Below, piece after piece: positions 9,753 to 20,281 of a stretch of DNA of 62,313 bases. A program made the translations under genes and the position numbers. Origin of the DNA: Streptomyces sp. MspMP-M5 (GTDB lineage Bacteria > Actinomycetota > Actinomycetes > Streptomycetales > Streptomycetaceae); assembly GCF_000373585.1 (NCBI RefSeq), contig NZ_KB891886.1:63097-125409 (forward strand), read 5' to 3'. The first letter of the stretch is position 1; every line of letters begins with the position of its first letter. The notes below the pieces were generated by a model. That model saw only the letters and a list, made by a program, of their open reading frames with translations, was not told the DNA's origin and did not search any database.

Positions 9753-10559
9753 TCACACAGGCGTAACCGTAAGCCCCGACAACCCGTTCACCCCCGCCGC
9801 CCGCCGCACCCGCACGGCAACCGATCCATACGGCGTGCTCAGCCGCAGCCACCCCCCGGCAGCCAGCAGCGCCGGCTCCGGAACCGCCGTCGGCACCGCC
9901 GCCCCGGCCGCCGCCACACCGCCCCCGGCCCCCGCCGGGACCGCCGGCACCACCCCCCGCAAAAACCCGAGCGCCTGCGCCGCATGCACCGCCCGCAACG
10001 GCAGCTCCGTGTCGCCCAGCGTCCGCGACCAGATCTCCCGGCCGATCCGGTCCCGCTCGTCCCGGGTGCGCCGCTGCGGCGGCAACGCCTCGTCCCGGGC
10101 ACGGAACTCGGCGACCGCGGCGGCCACCGCACGCCGCAACGCGTCCGGGGACGGCAACCCGGGCACCCGCGTCCAGCCGCCCCGCGGCGGCAGCACCCCG
10201 GCCCACGGCGGCCCGGTGACCGCGGCGGGCACGACGAGACGGCCCGCGGCCTCCTCGATGCCCTCGAGAAGCTCCCCCGCGGAAACGGTCACATCGAGCG
10301 CCGGACCACCGACGCGCCCGTGACCGACACGCCCCCGCCCGACCTCGCCGCCGGCCACTCCCTCGGCACCGCCGTCCCCCACCAGCCGCGCGGTCCGGAT
10401 CGCCAGCACCTCGAAGGACGGCGGGCGGCCGAAGACGGCCAGCACCCCGCCGCCCGCCTGGAGCCGTACCGCCGCCCCGCGGTCGTAGTGGATCAGCCGG
10501 GCGAGGAAGGCCGCGAGATCCGCTGCCTCCCCGGCGTCGGCCAGCCGCAGCACCGTCAT
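9753..10559 (-). CDS. Conserved hypothetical protein coupled to a thioesterase
   Basis: A 268-residue soluble protein without a domain I can name. Its ATG at 10559 overlaps the stop of the thioesterase gene in an ATGA arrangement, so translation is probably coupled; the longer frame to 10760 would bury the thioesterase end. The N-terminal half has a mixed alpha/beta look (TVLRLADAGEAADLAAFL, VRLQAGGGVLAVFG), the middle is basic and charged (about 150-195), and the C-terminus GGWLRLSTPYGSVAVRVRR looks like a small beta domain. Being last in an ettA-thioesterase-hypothetical operon does not reveal its role. Glycine and alanine content is high but codon use is normal. Confidence 0.75.
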   Translation of the reverse strand: MTVLRLADAGEAADLAAFLARLIHYDRGAAVRLQAGGGVLAVFGRPPSFEVLAIRTARLVGDGGAEGVAGGEVGRGRVGHGRVGGPALDVTVSAGELLEGIEEAAGRLVVPAAVTGPPWAGVLPPRGGWTRVPGLPSPDALRRAVAAAVAEFRARDEALPPQRRTRDERDRIGREIWSRTLGDTELPLRAVHAAQALGFLRGVVPAVPAGAGGGVAAAGAAVPTAVPEPALLAAGGWLRLSTPYGSVAVRVRRAAGVNGLSGLTVTPV

Positions 10560-10990
10560 GCGCCGACGGCCCCTTCCTGATGCGCGGCGTCGTCCAGATA
10601 GTCCTTGAGGATCGCCTTCTCCTCCGCCGTGATGCGGCGCGGCCGCCCCGCGGCGAAGTCGAACGGCACCACCACGGTCGAGGCCCGCAGACAGACCGTG
10701 TCCGCGTCCTTCACCTCGTACCCCACCGTCATCGACGCGGCGCTGATCTTCCGCACCCACAGCTCGACGGTCACCGGCTCGGGCCGGTGCACCAGCTGCC
10801 GCAGGTAGTCGATCTCGTGCCGGGCCACGACCGAGCCGCCCTGGAACGCCGTACTGCCGCCCCCCGGCGCCAGCCGGCGCATGAAGTCGATCCGCGCCTC
10901 TTCGAGGTAGCGGACGAACACCGCGTTGTTGACATGGCCGTTGGCGTCCATGTCCGACCAGCGCAGGGGGCAGGAGTAGAGGTGGCGCAC
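10556..10990 (-). CDS. Acyl-CoA thioesterase, hotdog fold (4HBT/YbgC type)
   Basis: A 144-residue single-hotdog protein predicted to hydrolyse acyl-CoA thioesters. The N-terminal WSDMDANGHVNNAVF carries the family's catalytic Asp (Asp15) and the following GHVNN on the core helix, then RYLEEARIDFM. Length matches the 130-150 residues usual for this family. The gene starts with ATG at 10990, four bases after the ettA stop, and overlaps the next gene by four bases, so the three minus-strand genes form one operon. The physiological acyl group is not predictable. Confidence 0.85.
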   Translation of the reverse strand: MRHLYSCPLRWSDMDANGHVNNAVFVRYLEEARIDFMRRLAPGGGSTAFQGGSVVARHEIDYLRQLVHRPEPVTVELWVRKISAASMTVGYEVKDADTVCLRASTVVVPFDFAAGRPRRITAEEKAILKDYLDDAAHQEGAVGA

Positions 10991-10994
10991 GGCG

Positions 10995-12659
<1,665 letters not shown>

Positions 12660-12809
12660 GAGAAACCGTCCGCCAGTTTGGATCTATCAGGTGGTCTGGG
12701 TGGCTCCGCCGCGTGGGCCGTGGTGCGGCGTGGCCGCGCGAGGGCAGATACACCCCATCTTGCCGTACCGGCGTCCTCGGACGGAAACGGGTTCCGGAGG
12801 ACGGACGGC

Positions 12810-12846
12810 GAAGGCCCCGGAGCGGACAGTACGCTCCGGGGCCTTC
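12810..12846 (-). terminator. Strong hairpin terminator downstream of the thioester surface protein
   Basis: Perfect 15-bp arms GAAGGCCCCGGAGCG / CGCTCCGGGGCCTTC (12810-12824 and 12832-12846) with a 7-nt loop. It lies 75 bp after the surface-protein stop and upstream of the ettA operon, insulating one from the other. Confidence 0.8.
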
Positions 12847-12921
12847 GACTGGTGTTTCGGGTCACCGTCCGCTCACGGCGTGCCGACGGCACGCTCACCG
12901 GCGGTCACGAGGACCGCCTGC

Positions 12922-14325
12922 TCAGGCGGACTGCCCGGTCTTCTTCTTGCGCAGGAAGAACACCGCGCCGCCGCCGACCAGGACGAGGACGACCGCGATG
13001 CCCGCGATCACCGGGGTGGCGTTGCTGGAACCGGTCTCGGCGAGGTCGGTGCCGTGACCGCCGGTGCTGCTGCCACCGGTGGTGCCGCCGGCCGAGGCCG
13101 GGCTCGGGTGCGGCGAGGGCTGGCCGCCGTTGCCGGTGGTCTTGCAGTCCAGGACGCCGGAGAAGGTCTTCTTGAAGCCACCGGCACCGGTGATCGTGAT
13201 CTGGTACGGCTGGTCCTCGCCGACCGGGACGGTCACGGTCTTGGACGTGCCCGGCGCGACCTCGTAGTCCTTGCCGGACAGCTGGAAGCGGAACGCCTCA
13301 TCGCCCTTGTTGCTCGCGGTGACGTCCACGCCGCCCTTGGCGCAGTTCTTCTCCGCGGTGATCGCCGGGATCGCGCCCTGCTTCTTCCAGGAGGCCGTGG
13401 CGGCCGCGGAGACCGTGGACTCGCTGGAGCCGGCCAGGATCTGGGTCTGGCTCCTGGCGTGCACGCCGATGCCGGTGAACGCGCGGCCGACCGGGACCTT
13501 GGTCGCGGCCTGCACGGTCAGCGAGGTGGTGCCGTCGGCGGCCCCCTTGGGGACGTCGAAGAACAGCTGGCTGCCGTCGTGGGCGCTGGTGACCGGCTTG
13601 CCGTCCTTGCCCACGATCTTCACGCCGGCCGGCGCGTCCGCCGCCGGGGAGACGGTGACGCTGTCGGCGTTGGTGTGCACGGTGACCGGGCCGACCTTGC
13701 CGCCGGACTTGCCGGAGACCGCGGGCGGGTCGAGGGTCAGCGACGCCTTGGGCTCGGAGACGCTCTGCGCGTTCTTCTCGAGGTAGTCGGCGAGCTTCTC
13801 GGCGGCCGGGTCGACCGCGTCCACCTTGACGTGGTCGGAGAAGCGCCAGATCGCGACCTGGGTGCCGGCCGCGGCGGTCTTCTCGCTCAGCTGCCCGGCA
13901 CCCGCCTTCGCGGAGAGCGCGGCCAGGTCGTTCACCTGCGGGTAGGAGTTCTGCAGGATCCAGCGGATCTTGCCGGCGTCCGCGTTGTCGTGCAGCGACG
14001 AGGCGCTCCAGGGCACTTCCTGGTAGCGGGCCTGCTGCTGCGTCGGGTTGTGGATGTCGATGCAGTACGTCTGGAGCGTGCCGCCGTTGTCCACCGACAT
14101 CTCGAAGAGGCCGGCGCCGACGCGCTGGTCCCCTCCGTTACCGTGCACCACGGCCTGGTCGAAGGTCTTCAGACCGCCGAGGGTCGCGGTGGCGCCCCCG
14201 TGCGATGCGGCCGGGTCGTCCGCCACGGCGGTACCCGCGGTGGCTATCGTGCCCGCCGCGATGAGGCCGGAGGCCACGACCGCGGCGGCAAGGCGGGCTG
14301 CGCCCCGCCCCTTCATCGAAAGCAT
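12922..14325 (-). CDS. Cys-Gln thioester (TQXA-type) surface protein with LAETG sorting signal
   Basis: A 467-residue secreted, wall-anchored protein. A signal peptide occupies about 1-35. The thioester domain follows, with Cys88 in QTYCIDIHN and Gln156 in GTQVAIWRFSD, the pair that forms an internal Cys-Gln thioester able to bond covalently to a target. Ig-like regions span about 180-400. A Pro/Ser/Gly-rich stalk leads to the LAETG motif at 428-432 (class E sortase type), a hydrophobic segment and an FLRKKK tail. The start is the ATG at 14325, with AGAGGGG 5 bp upstream; a second ATG three codons in would also fit. In streptomycetes such proteins are displayed on aerial hyphae; the ligand here is unknown. 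Confidence 0.9.
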   Translation of the reverse strand: MLSMKGRGAARLAAAVVASGLIAAGTIATAGTAVADDPAASHGGATATLGGLKTFDQAVVHGNGGDQRVGAGLFEMSVDNGGTLQTYCIDIHNPTQQQARYQEVPWSASSLHDNADAGKIRWILQNSYPQVNDLAALSAKAGAGQLSEKTAAAGTQVAIWRFSDHVKVDAVDPAAEKLADYLEKNAQSVSEPKASLTLDPPAVSGKSGGKVGPVTVHTNADSVTVSPAADAPAGVKIVGKDGKPVTSAHDGSQLFFDVPKGAADGTTSLTVQAATKVPVGRAFTGIGVHARSQTQILAGSSESTVSAAATASWKKQGAIPAITAEKNCAKGGVDVTASNKGDEAFRFQLSGKDYEVAPGTSKTVTVPVGEDQPYQITITGAGGFKKTFSGVLDCKTTGNGGQPSPHPSPASAGGTTGGSSTGGHGTDLAETGSSNATPVIAGIAVVLVLVGGGAVFFLRKKKTGQSA

Positions 14326-14557
14326 GATTTCCCCTCTGGGCGAGGCGGTCGGCTGGAGAGGTCGCCTCGCCGGAAAGATCCCAAGAACTCAACGGCCGAA
14401 CTGGTCAGCCTGGTCAGCCCCCGTGAGTACTCGTCGGATCTTATGGAGCGAGCGCATCAGGGTCCCCGGTAATGGCGCCCCATAAGCGATCCGAATCGCA
14501 ATCGTTACCGAATACGCGCAGGGTGTACCGACATTATCGACAAATCTCTGGACGTTT

Positions 14558-15112
14558 TCAGGGCACAGATACCTTCTGGGGCGAATTGCCGGTCGGGGCC
14601 GCACTCCCCGCCGGAACACCCGCCGGCCGTTCCGGCCCGCCCGCCAATACCACGTTCGTACCTGATTCAACTTCCTTCAACGTCCGCGGTTCCCCGCCCA
14701 CTTCCCCCGCCGACCGACTCCCCTCCCCCGCTTTCCGCGCCTTCGTCACCCGGCGGAATGCCGAGGTGCCGCGCGCGAGATCGTGGCCGATCGCAAGGGC
14801 GTCGACCTCCGCCGAGAACCAGCGCTGACCGCCCTTCTCCGGCGGCTGCTCCCCCTCCCGCACGCGCAACCTCCCCTGGACGACCAGGGGTTCCCCGACC
14901 GCCACCGAGGCCGCAACGTTGTCCGCGAGCGCCCGCCAGGACCGCACGGTGTAGAAACTCGTCTCCCCGTCCGTCCAGCACTCCCGCGCCCTGTCCCACC
15001 GCCGCGAGGTCGCCGCCATACGGAACCGCGCCACCGATACCCCTGCCGCGGTCTCCCGGTGCTCCACCGCCGTGGCCACGTTCCCCACCAGCGTCACCAT
15101 CGTGTCGTTCAT
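14558..15112 (-). CDS. ssbB: Paralogous single-stranded DNA-binding protein (SsbB type)
   Basis: A 184-residue protein with one OB-fold: VTLVGNVATAVEHRE, FRMAATSRRWDR, SFYTVRSWRALADNVA and VVQGRLRVRE correspond to the conserved strands of bacterial SSB. The C-terminal tail is Gly/Pro/Ser-rich and lacks the acidic DDDIPF tip of the housekeeping SSB. This is a known feature of the second streptomycete SSB, which acts in chromosome segregation during sporulation. Its position beside a dynamin pair used in sporulation septation agrees with that. The assignment to SsbB rather than another paralogue is inference from these traits. Confidence 0.8.
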   Translation of the reverse strand: MNDTMVTLVGNVATAVEHRETAAGVSVARFRMAATSRRWDRARECWTDGETSFYTVRSWRALADNVAASVAVGEPLVVQGRLRVREGEQPPEKGGQRWFSAEVDALAIGHDLARGTSAFRRVTKARKAGEGSRSAGEVGGEPRTLKEVESGTNVVLAGGPERPAGVPAGSAAPTGNSPQKVSVP

Positions 15113-15671
15113 GAATGACTCCCCCGCTCCCTCTTTTATGACGTCGCTTCAGTGCGTCGCTTCAGCACGTCGCCACGTTCACGCCTTCCAGGGCGCTTCG
15201 CCTCTTCGGCACTTCGCCTTCCGCGCTTCGGTATTCCGGCGCGCCGGCCCTGTGTTCCGGCACTCCGGCCCTGCTTCTTCTTCGGTGCTTCTATGTCAGT
15301 AAGCGACTTCGGTGCGTGACTTCCTGTGCGCGGCTTCCGCTCGCGAGACTTCCCCGCACGTCATCCATATCCGTATCCGCATCCGCACCCGCGTCCGTGT
15401 CCTCTTAGCCGGGCTTTCGTGGAGTCAACCTCCTTGCCATGCACGGTCGTTGATCCAGGTCGATTGATTCAGGTCGATCGCTTTGCACGGCATTGCGCCG
15501 GGCCCTTGCGCGCCGTGCTTCGCAGAACCCATCGTGCACGGACACGGGCGCCGGCCGCGGCGGGCTGTGGACGAACGGCCGCCTGTGGAAAACTCCGTCA
15601 CCCGGACGAGGGGACGGACGGCGTTCCGTCCGCCGCCCGTCCCCTCGCTTCCCGTCCCCTCGCCTCCCGGC
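15113..15671. other. Gene-free region between ssbB and the dynamin operon
   Basis: This stretch holds no credible gene; the long plus-strand frames crossing it are mirror frames of the GTPase genes. It contains the upstream region of ssbB, a run of CTTC/GGC-rich imperfect repeats, and a degenerate six-base repeat (ATCCGT/ATCCGC, about 15363-15402). Confidence 0.6.
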
Positions 15672-18149
15672 TCACACGCCCGACGCCACCGCGTACCGCT
15701 CCCGCACCTCGCGGTACCGCAGCAGTTCGGCGGCCACCGGCTCCAGCACCCGCGCCCGGCCGCACCCGGCCGCCGCTCCCCGCAGCCCTCGCTCGGCCTC
15801 CTGCCCGTACCGCCGGGCCGGGCCGCGGGCCACCATCCCGCACAACCAGGTCAGCACCGGGCCGCCCACCGAGCCCACGACCGCCGGCAGCACCCCGGAC
15901 AGCCACTCCGCCGCATCCGTCACTCCCGTCACGGCGCCCAGCAGCCACAACACGCCGACCACCTGAAGGACGAACAGCAGCCCCTGCACCGCGGCCGCCA
16001 CCGTCCACCACCGCGGTCTCGCGTCCGGCCCGCGCCGCAGCGCCGCCTCGGCCTCGGCCGCCACCGCGTCCAGCGCCTCCGGCAGCCCCTCGGCGCCCCG
16101 CCCCGCCGCCTCCCGCACCGCCTGCGCCCAGGGCATCGGCAGCCCCAGCGCGGCCTCGCCCGCCACGGTCCGGACCGCCTGCTCCACCACCGGCCGCGCG
16201 GCCGCCCGCCCGTCCTCGCCCCGCACGGACCCGGCGGCCACCGAGCGTACGGGCACGGCCCCGGCGGCCTCGTCCCCGGAACGAACACGCCCAGAACGAC
16301 CACGCCCGGAACGAGTACGTCCGGAACGAGTACGTCCGGAACGAGTACGTCCGGAACGAGTACGTCCGGAACGGGTGGATTCGGAACGGGTGGATTCGGA
16401 TCCGGCCGGTCCGGCGTCCGCGGGCCCGGCTCCGGCTCCCGTCCGCGGTGCGGCGATCCGCACCGCCCCCGCCCCGAGGCCGTCTCCGCCGGTCATCGCC
16501 GTCGTACCCCGCCGCCGCGTCCGGCGGGCCTTCCGCCGGGACCGCAGCCGCGACCACGGCGAGCCGCACGCCCGCGCGGCGAGGCGCAGCCAGTCCCGTT
16601 CCGCGGCCCGCCCGATGGCCACCGCCCCGACCGCCTCGGCAAGCCGGTCGTCGAACTCCTCCCGGGCCCGTTCGGTCAGGCCCACCCGCCTGTCGGCGAC
16701 ATACGCCGTCCGCAGGCGCTCCGCCGCGGTGTCCACGTCCGCCGTCAGTCTGCGGTCCGCCGCGCCCCGTTCCGCGACGAACTGGCCCAGCGTCTCCCGC
16801 AGTTCCGCCACCCCCTCGCCGGTCGCCGCGGAGAGCGCCAGGACCGTCGCCCCCGGTTCCCCGTGCTCGCCCAGCGCCAGCCCGTCCTCGTCCAGCAGCC
16901 GGCGCAGGTCGTCCACCACCTGGTCGGCGGCGTCACCGGGCAGCCGGTCCACCTGGTTGAGCACCACGAAGGTGACCTCGGCGTAGCCCGCCAGCGGCCG
17001 CAGATAGCGCTCGTGGAGCACCGCGTCCGCGTACTTCTCCGGGTCGACCACCCAGACGACCGCGTCCACCAGCTTCAGCAGCCGGTCGACCTGTTCGCGG
17101 TTCCCGATGGCCGACGAGTCGTGGTCGGGCAGGTCGAGCAGGACCAGCCCGGCCAGTTCGGGGCTGCCCTGCGCGGGGGTGTGGCGGCGGTGCACCGGGA
17201 CCCCGAGGCGGCGCAGCAGGCCCTCCGCGCCCGGCCGGCCGCCCGACCAGACGCAGGCCACCGGTTCGGCGGTCGTGGGGCGGCGCGCCCCGGCCTCCGA
17301 ACGGGGCGCCCCGGCAAGGGCGTTGAACAGCGAGGACTTGCCGCTGCCGGTCGCGCCCGCCAGGGCGACGACGGTGTGCTCCCCGGACAGCCGGTACCGC
17401 TCGTCGGCCGCCTCCAGCACCCGCCCGGCCTCGTCCAGCGCCGTCCCGTCCAGCCGGCTCCGGGACAGCGCGATCAGCTCCCGCAACGCCTCCAACCGGG
17501 GACGCAGCCCCACCTCCGCGGCCCGCCGCGCCTCACCGGGCACCCACTTGTATCCGGGCCCGCACCCCACGATCTCGTCCTCGACGCCCGCGACGGCCCC
17601 GGCTCCGTCCCCGCGGCCGACTCCGGTTCCGCCTCCGGGGCCGACTCCGGGGCCGTCGCCGACTCCGTTCCCGGTCCCGGTACCGCTGCCCCGTCCCGCC
17701 CAGGCAACCGCTCCCCCACCTGCCCCACGGACCACTCGCCCACGGACAGCCCCGCCGCTCGCACCAGCCCCACCCCCGCCACCCGCAACGCCATCCCTCT
17801 CAGCGCCCGCACCCTCCGCGCCGGCAGACGCGCCGGCAGACGCACCGGCCTCGGCGTTGGCCATGGCCATGGCCATCAGCACGGCGTCCACCTCGTCGAC
17901 CTCCGCTGCCGCCGGCGCCCCGTCCTCCCGCCCCCCGCTCTCCCGTCCACCGCTGTCCCCTCCACCGTTCTCCCGATCACCGTTCCCCCATCCGCCGTCC
18001 TCCCGCGGGTCGTTGCCGTCCATCCGCTCCTCGCTGCGCGCCCGCCGCGCGATCACCCCGTCGTCCCAGGCCCCGTCGGCCCAGGTCACCACCCCCTCCC
18101 CGCCCTCGTCGGTCCCCGTCTCCGCCCGTCGCCGCTCGGACTCCGTCAC
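15672..18149 (-). CDS. dynB: Dynamin-like GTPase with C-terminal membrane segments (DynB type)
   Basis: About 825 residues. A long disordered acidic and Gly/Ala-rich N-terminus precedes the GTPase domain. G1 is GATGSGKSS at about 264-272, a DLPD motif serves as G3, and NQVDRL is G4-like. Two hydrophobic segments near residues 720-770 (LLFVLQVVGVLWLL and the following one) suggest membrane anchoring. I chose the GTG at 18149, which overlaps the upstream stop as GTGA. The layout and pairing match the streptomycete DynA/DynB proteins that stabilise FtsZ rings during sporulation septation. An unusual feature is a tract of eight 15-bp repeats (16276-16395) encoding RSGRT-like units between the GTPase domain and the C-terminal part. 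Minus-strand GC is extreme. Confidence 0.75.
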   Translation of the reverse strand: MTESERRRAETGTDEGGEGVVTWADGAWDDGVIARRARSEERMDGNDPREDGGWGNGDRENGGGDSGGRESGGREDGAPAAAEVDEVDAVLMAMAMANAEAGASAGASAGAEGAGAERDGVAGGGGGAGASGGAVRGRVVRGAGGGAVAWAGRGSGTGTGNGVGDGPGVGPGGGTGVGRGDGAGAVAGVEDEIVGCGPGYKWVPGEARRAAEVGLRPRLEALRELIALSRSRLDGTALDEAGRVLEAADERYRLSGEHTVVALAGATGSGKSSLFNALAGAPRSEAGARRPTTAEPVACVWSGGRPGAEGLLRRLGVPVHRRHTPAQGSPELAGLVLLDLPDHDSSAIGNREQVDRLLKLVDAVVWVVDPEKYADAVLHERYLRPLAGYAEVTFVVLNQVDRLPGDAADQVVDDLRRLLDEDGLALGEHGEPGATVLALSAATGEGVAELRETLGQFVAERGAADRRLTADVDTAAERLRTAYVADRRVGLTERAREEFDDRLAEAVGAVAIGRAAERDWLRLAARACGSPWSRLRSRRKARRTRRRGTTAMTGGDGLGAGAVRIAAPRTGAGAGPADAGPAGSESTRSESTRSGRTRSGRTRSGRTRSGRTRSGRGRSGRVRSGDEAAGAVPVRSVAAGSVRGEDGRAAARPVVEQAVRTVAGEAALGLPMPWAQAVREAAGRGAEGLPEALDAVAAEAEAALRRGPDARPRWWTVAAAVQGLLFVLQVVGVLWLLGAVTGVTDAAEWLSGVLPAVVGSVGGPVLTWLCGMVARGPARRYGQEAERGLRGAAAGCGRARVLEPVAAELLRYREVRERYAVASGV
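16276..16395 (-). repeat. Eight tandem 15-bp units inside dynB
   Basis: Consecutive 15-bp units with consensus CCGGAACGAGTACGT run from 16276 to 16395. Four central copies are identical and the outer ones diverge by one to four bases. In frame they encode repeating basic pentapeptides (RSGRT type). Confidence 0.9.
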
Positions 18150-19906
18150 CCGGTCACTGCCTCTCTCCCACACCGATCCGCCGCCGCGCGCCCGCGCGCC
18201 CGTTCCGTCTCCCACTCCGTCACCGGCCGTCGCCGGCGCTGCTCCCGCTGCACCACGGACAGCGCGGCGATCAGTTCCGCCTGCTGGTCCGGCGGCACCG
18301 TCAGCCGGTCCAACGGGGCCAGCCGGCGCTCCCGTTCACCGTCCAGGGCGTACTGCAGGTACCTGGTCAGCAGCCGGGTTCCCTGGTCGCACAGCCGCAG
18401 CGCACTCTGCGCCCCCAACAGGTCGGCGAGGTTCTCCCCGGCCGTACGGGCCCGGCGCCCGCCGAGCAGTGCGGTGGCCAGCAGGGCCGCCGGTTCCTCC
18501 ACGTTCACCGGGTCGGCCCGTTCACCGGCCTGGCCGCCGCGCGTCTCCCGGGCCTCCTCCTCGGCGAGTTCCTCCAGGCAGCGCCGCCAGCGCCGGACGA
18601 TCACGCCGATCCGGCCGGCGGCGCCCGCGGCCCCGTCCGCCGCGTTCGCCGCCATCTCGGCCGCCGCGGGGTCCCGCCGCCAGGCGCCCGCGGCCCGCTC
18701 GTCCGCCTCCTCGACGGCACAGGCCAGCAGCGCGGTGAGCCCGCAGGTGAGCGCGTCCAGCAGTTCGTCGGGGCGGCCGCCGAGGCCGTGCGCGTGCCAG
18801 TGGGCGCGGGCGTCGCCGGCCAGGACCTCCCCGGCCGCGACCTCGCGCCGCACCCGCGCCGCGGCCTCCTCGTACGCCTCCTCGACCCGGCCGGCCAGCC
18901 GCAGCGCCGCGGCGTGCTGTGCGGCGGCGGCGCCGGCCAGCGAGGGCATCCGGCTGCGGAGCGAGGCGATCACGCCGGTGGCGGTCCGGTCCGCGGCGGC
19001 GCTACGGGCGGCGGGGTCCTGGGCGTGCCGTTCGAGCCACTCGCGCAGGCCGGCGACGGCGGTGGCGGGCAGCAGTCCGCGGCCTCCGCCGGCGGACTCG
19101 GGCAGTTCGGGGATGGTGAAACGGGGTACGTGGCCGAGCCCGGCCCGGTGCAGGAGCTCCGCGTACCGCCCCGAGATCTCGGCGGCGATCGGGTGCGGTA
19201 CCCGGTCCAGGACGGTGACCAGCGTGACGTCGTACTCCTTGGCGGTGCGCAGCAGATGCCAGGGCACCGCGTCCGCGTACCGGGCGGCGGTGGTGACCAG
19301 TACCCAGACGTCGGCCGCGCAGATCAGCTCGGCGGCCAGTTCGCGGTTGCCGGCCACCAAGGAGTCGACGTCGGGGGCGTCGAGCAGTGCCAGCCCGCTG
19401 GGCAGCGCGGGGTCCGTCTCGATCCGCACGGTCGGCGCCCCGGACTCGTCCGCCGCCGGGCCGCGCCCCCCGCCGTGCCCGTTCTCCCCGCCGTCGTCCC
19501 GCTCGCCGTCGTCGCCGCCGTCCTGTTCGGGCACCCACACCCGGCTGAGACCGGGCAACACCCGCTGCCCGGCGAACCAGAGGTGGTCGTCGGGGTGGCA
19601 CACCAGCACCGGCGTACGCGTCGTGGGCCGCAGCACCCCCGCCTCGGAGACCCGCCGCCCCACCAACGAATTGACCAGGGTGGACTTGCCCGCCCCGGTG
19701 GAGCCGCCGACGACCGCGAGAAGAGGGGCCTTAGGGGCGCGCAGGCGGGGCATCACATAGTCGTCGAGCTGGGAGAGCAGTTCGGCCCGGTCCCGCCGGG
19801 CGCGGGCGGCGCCCCCGAGCGGCAGGGGAAATCGCGCGGCATCGACGCGGTCACGCAGTGCGGACAGTGCGTCGATCAGCCGGGGTCCTACATCCAAGGT
19901 CACCAC
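18146..19906 (-). CDS. dynA: Dynamin-like GTPase (DynA type)
   Basis: About 586 residues from the GTG at 19906 (MVTLDVG...); the open frame extends further, but upstream codons are Cys/His-rich and non-coding in style, and the ribosome site is weak, so the start is uncertain. The GTPase domain has G1 GGSTGAGKST at about 67-76, a switch TTRTPV, and LLDAPDVDS as the G3-like element. A long helical C-terminal half rich in Ala, Arg and Glu follows, as in bacterial dynamins. It is first in a two-gene operon with the membrane-anchored GTPase, joined by a GTGA overlap. In Streptomyces this pair localises to sporulation septa; that role is inferred from family and synteny. Confidence 0.75.
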   Translation of the reverse strand: MVTLDVGPRLIDALSALRDRVDAARFPLPLGGAARARRDRAELLSQLDDYVMPRLRAPKAPLLAVVGGSTGAGKSTLVNSLVGRRVSEAGVLRPTTRTPVLVCHPDDHLWFAGQRVLPGLSRVWVPEQDGGDDGERDDGGENGHGGGRGPAADESGAPTVRIETDPALPSGLALLDAPDVDSLVAGNRELAAELICAADVWVLVTTAARYADAVPWHLLRTAKEYDVTLVTVLDRVPHPIAAEISGRYAELLHRAGLGHVPRFTIPELPESAGGGRGLLPATAVAGLREWLERHAQDPAARSAAADRTATGVIASLRSRMPSLAGAAAAQHAAALRLAGRVEEAYEEAAARVRREVAAGEVLAGDARAHWHAHGLGGRPDELLDALTCGLTALLACAVEEADERAAGAWRRDPAAAEMAANAADGAAGAAGRIGVIVRRWRRCLEELAEEEARETRGGQAGERADPVNVEEPAALLATALLGGRRARTAGENLADLLGAQSALRLCDQGTRLLTRYLQYALDGERERRLAPLDRLTVPPDQQAELIAALSVVQREQRRRRPVTEWETERARGRAAADRCGREAVTG

Positions 19907-20208
19907 ATGTGAAGAATGCCCAATTTCGTTAGGTTTTTGAAGCGTATAGACCCTTGTGTGCGCGGCGCGGACTCCCACGGAACAACAAAGGTGGCATTTG
20001 GTATTTTCGTAACATTCAAGACTCAGGCATAACGAGTGCACAACACCCGCCGCACGAGGCGCCAAAAGCCGTGCAGGATTCGTACCTGCCTGCGATTATC
20101 GGGATCGCTTCACCGAACCTCCACAACGTGCCACGGAGGTGAAGCAACCGGGACGAGGCACCCGGGCCTCTATCCTGGTCCGCGGTCCGTGATCCACACC
20201 CACCACCG
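19907..20208. other. Gene-free region between the dynamin operon and the tRNA
   Basis: About 300 bp with lower GC in its left part (AATTTCG, GGTATTTTCG). It presumably holds the divergent promoters for the dynamin operon and the tRNA. No gene or clear hairpin was recognised. Confidence 0.5.
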
Positions 20209-20281
20209 GCCCCCGTAGCTCAGTGGATAGAGCAGGCGCCTTCTAAGCGCTTGGCCGCAGGTTCGAGTCCTGCCGGGGGCG
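20209..20281 (+). tRNA. tRNA-Arg (anticodon TCT)
   Basis: A 73-nt cloverleaf: 7-bp acceptor stem (GCCCCCG / CGGGGGC) with discriminator G, a D-arm with AGTGGATAGA loop, an anticodon stem GGCGC/GCGCT with loop CTTCTAA giving anticodon TCT for AGA codons, and a T-arm GCAGG-TTCGAGT-CCTGC. CCA is not encoded. Its 3' part is overlapped by the last codons of the minus-strand serine recombinase. Confidence 0.95.
20243..20281. other. Probable element attachment site (one att end) in the tRNA-Arg 3' part
   Basis: The recombinase frame runs into the tRNA gene and stops in its anticodon loop (20243-20245), so the final residues PRQDSNLRPSA are simply the reverse complement of the tRNA. This places the element junction at the tRNA 3' part. 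The exact core cannot be set because no second copy of the tRNA 3' sequence was found in the window. Confidence 0.55.

Noticed and set aside
16276..16395. CRISPR-like array
   Set aside because: Units are 15 bp with no spacers and lie in frame within a GTPase gene; no cas genes are present. No CRISPR array was seen elsewhere in the window.
15483..19760. 1,425-codon plus-strand open frame across the dynamin operon
   Set aside because: It is the mirror frame of two GTPase genes with intact G motifs on the minus strand; its product is low-complexity Pro/Arg/Ser without domains, a common artefact of high-GC sequence.
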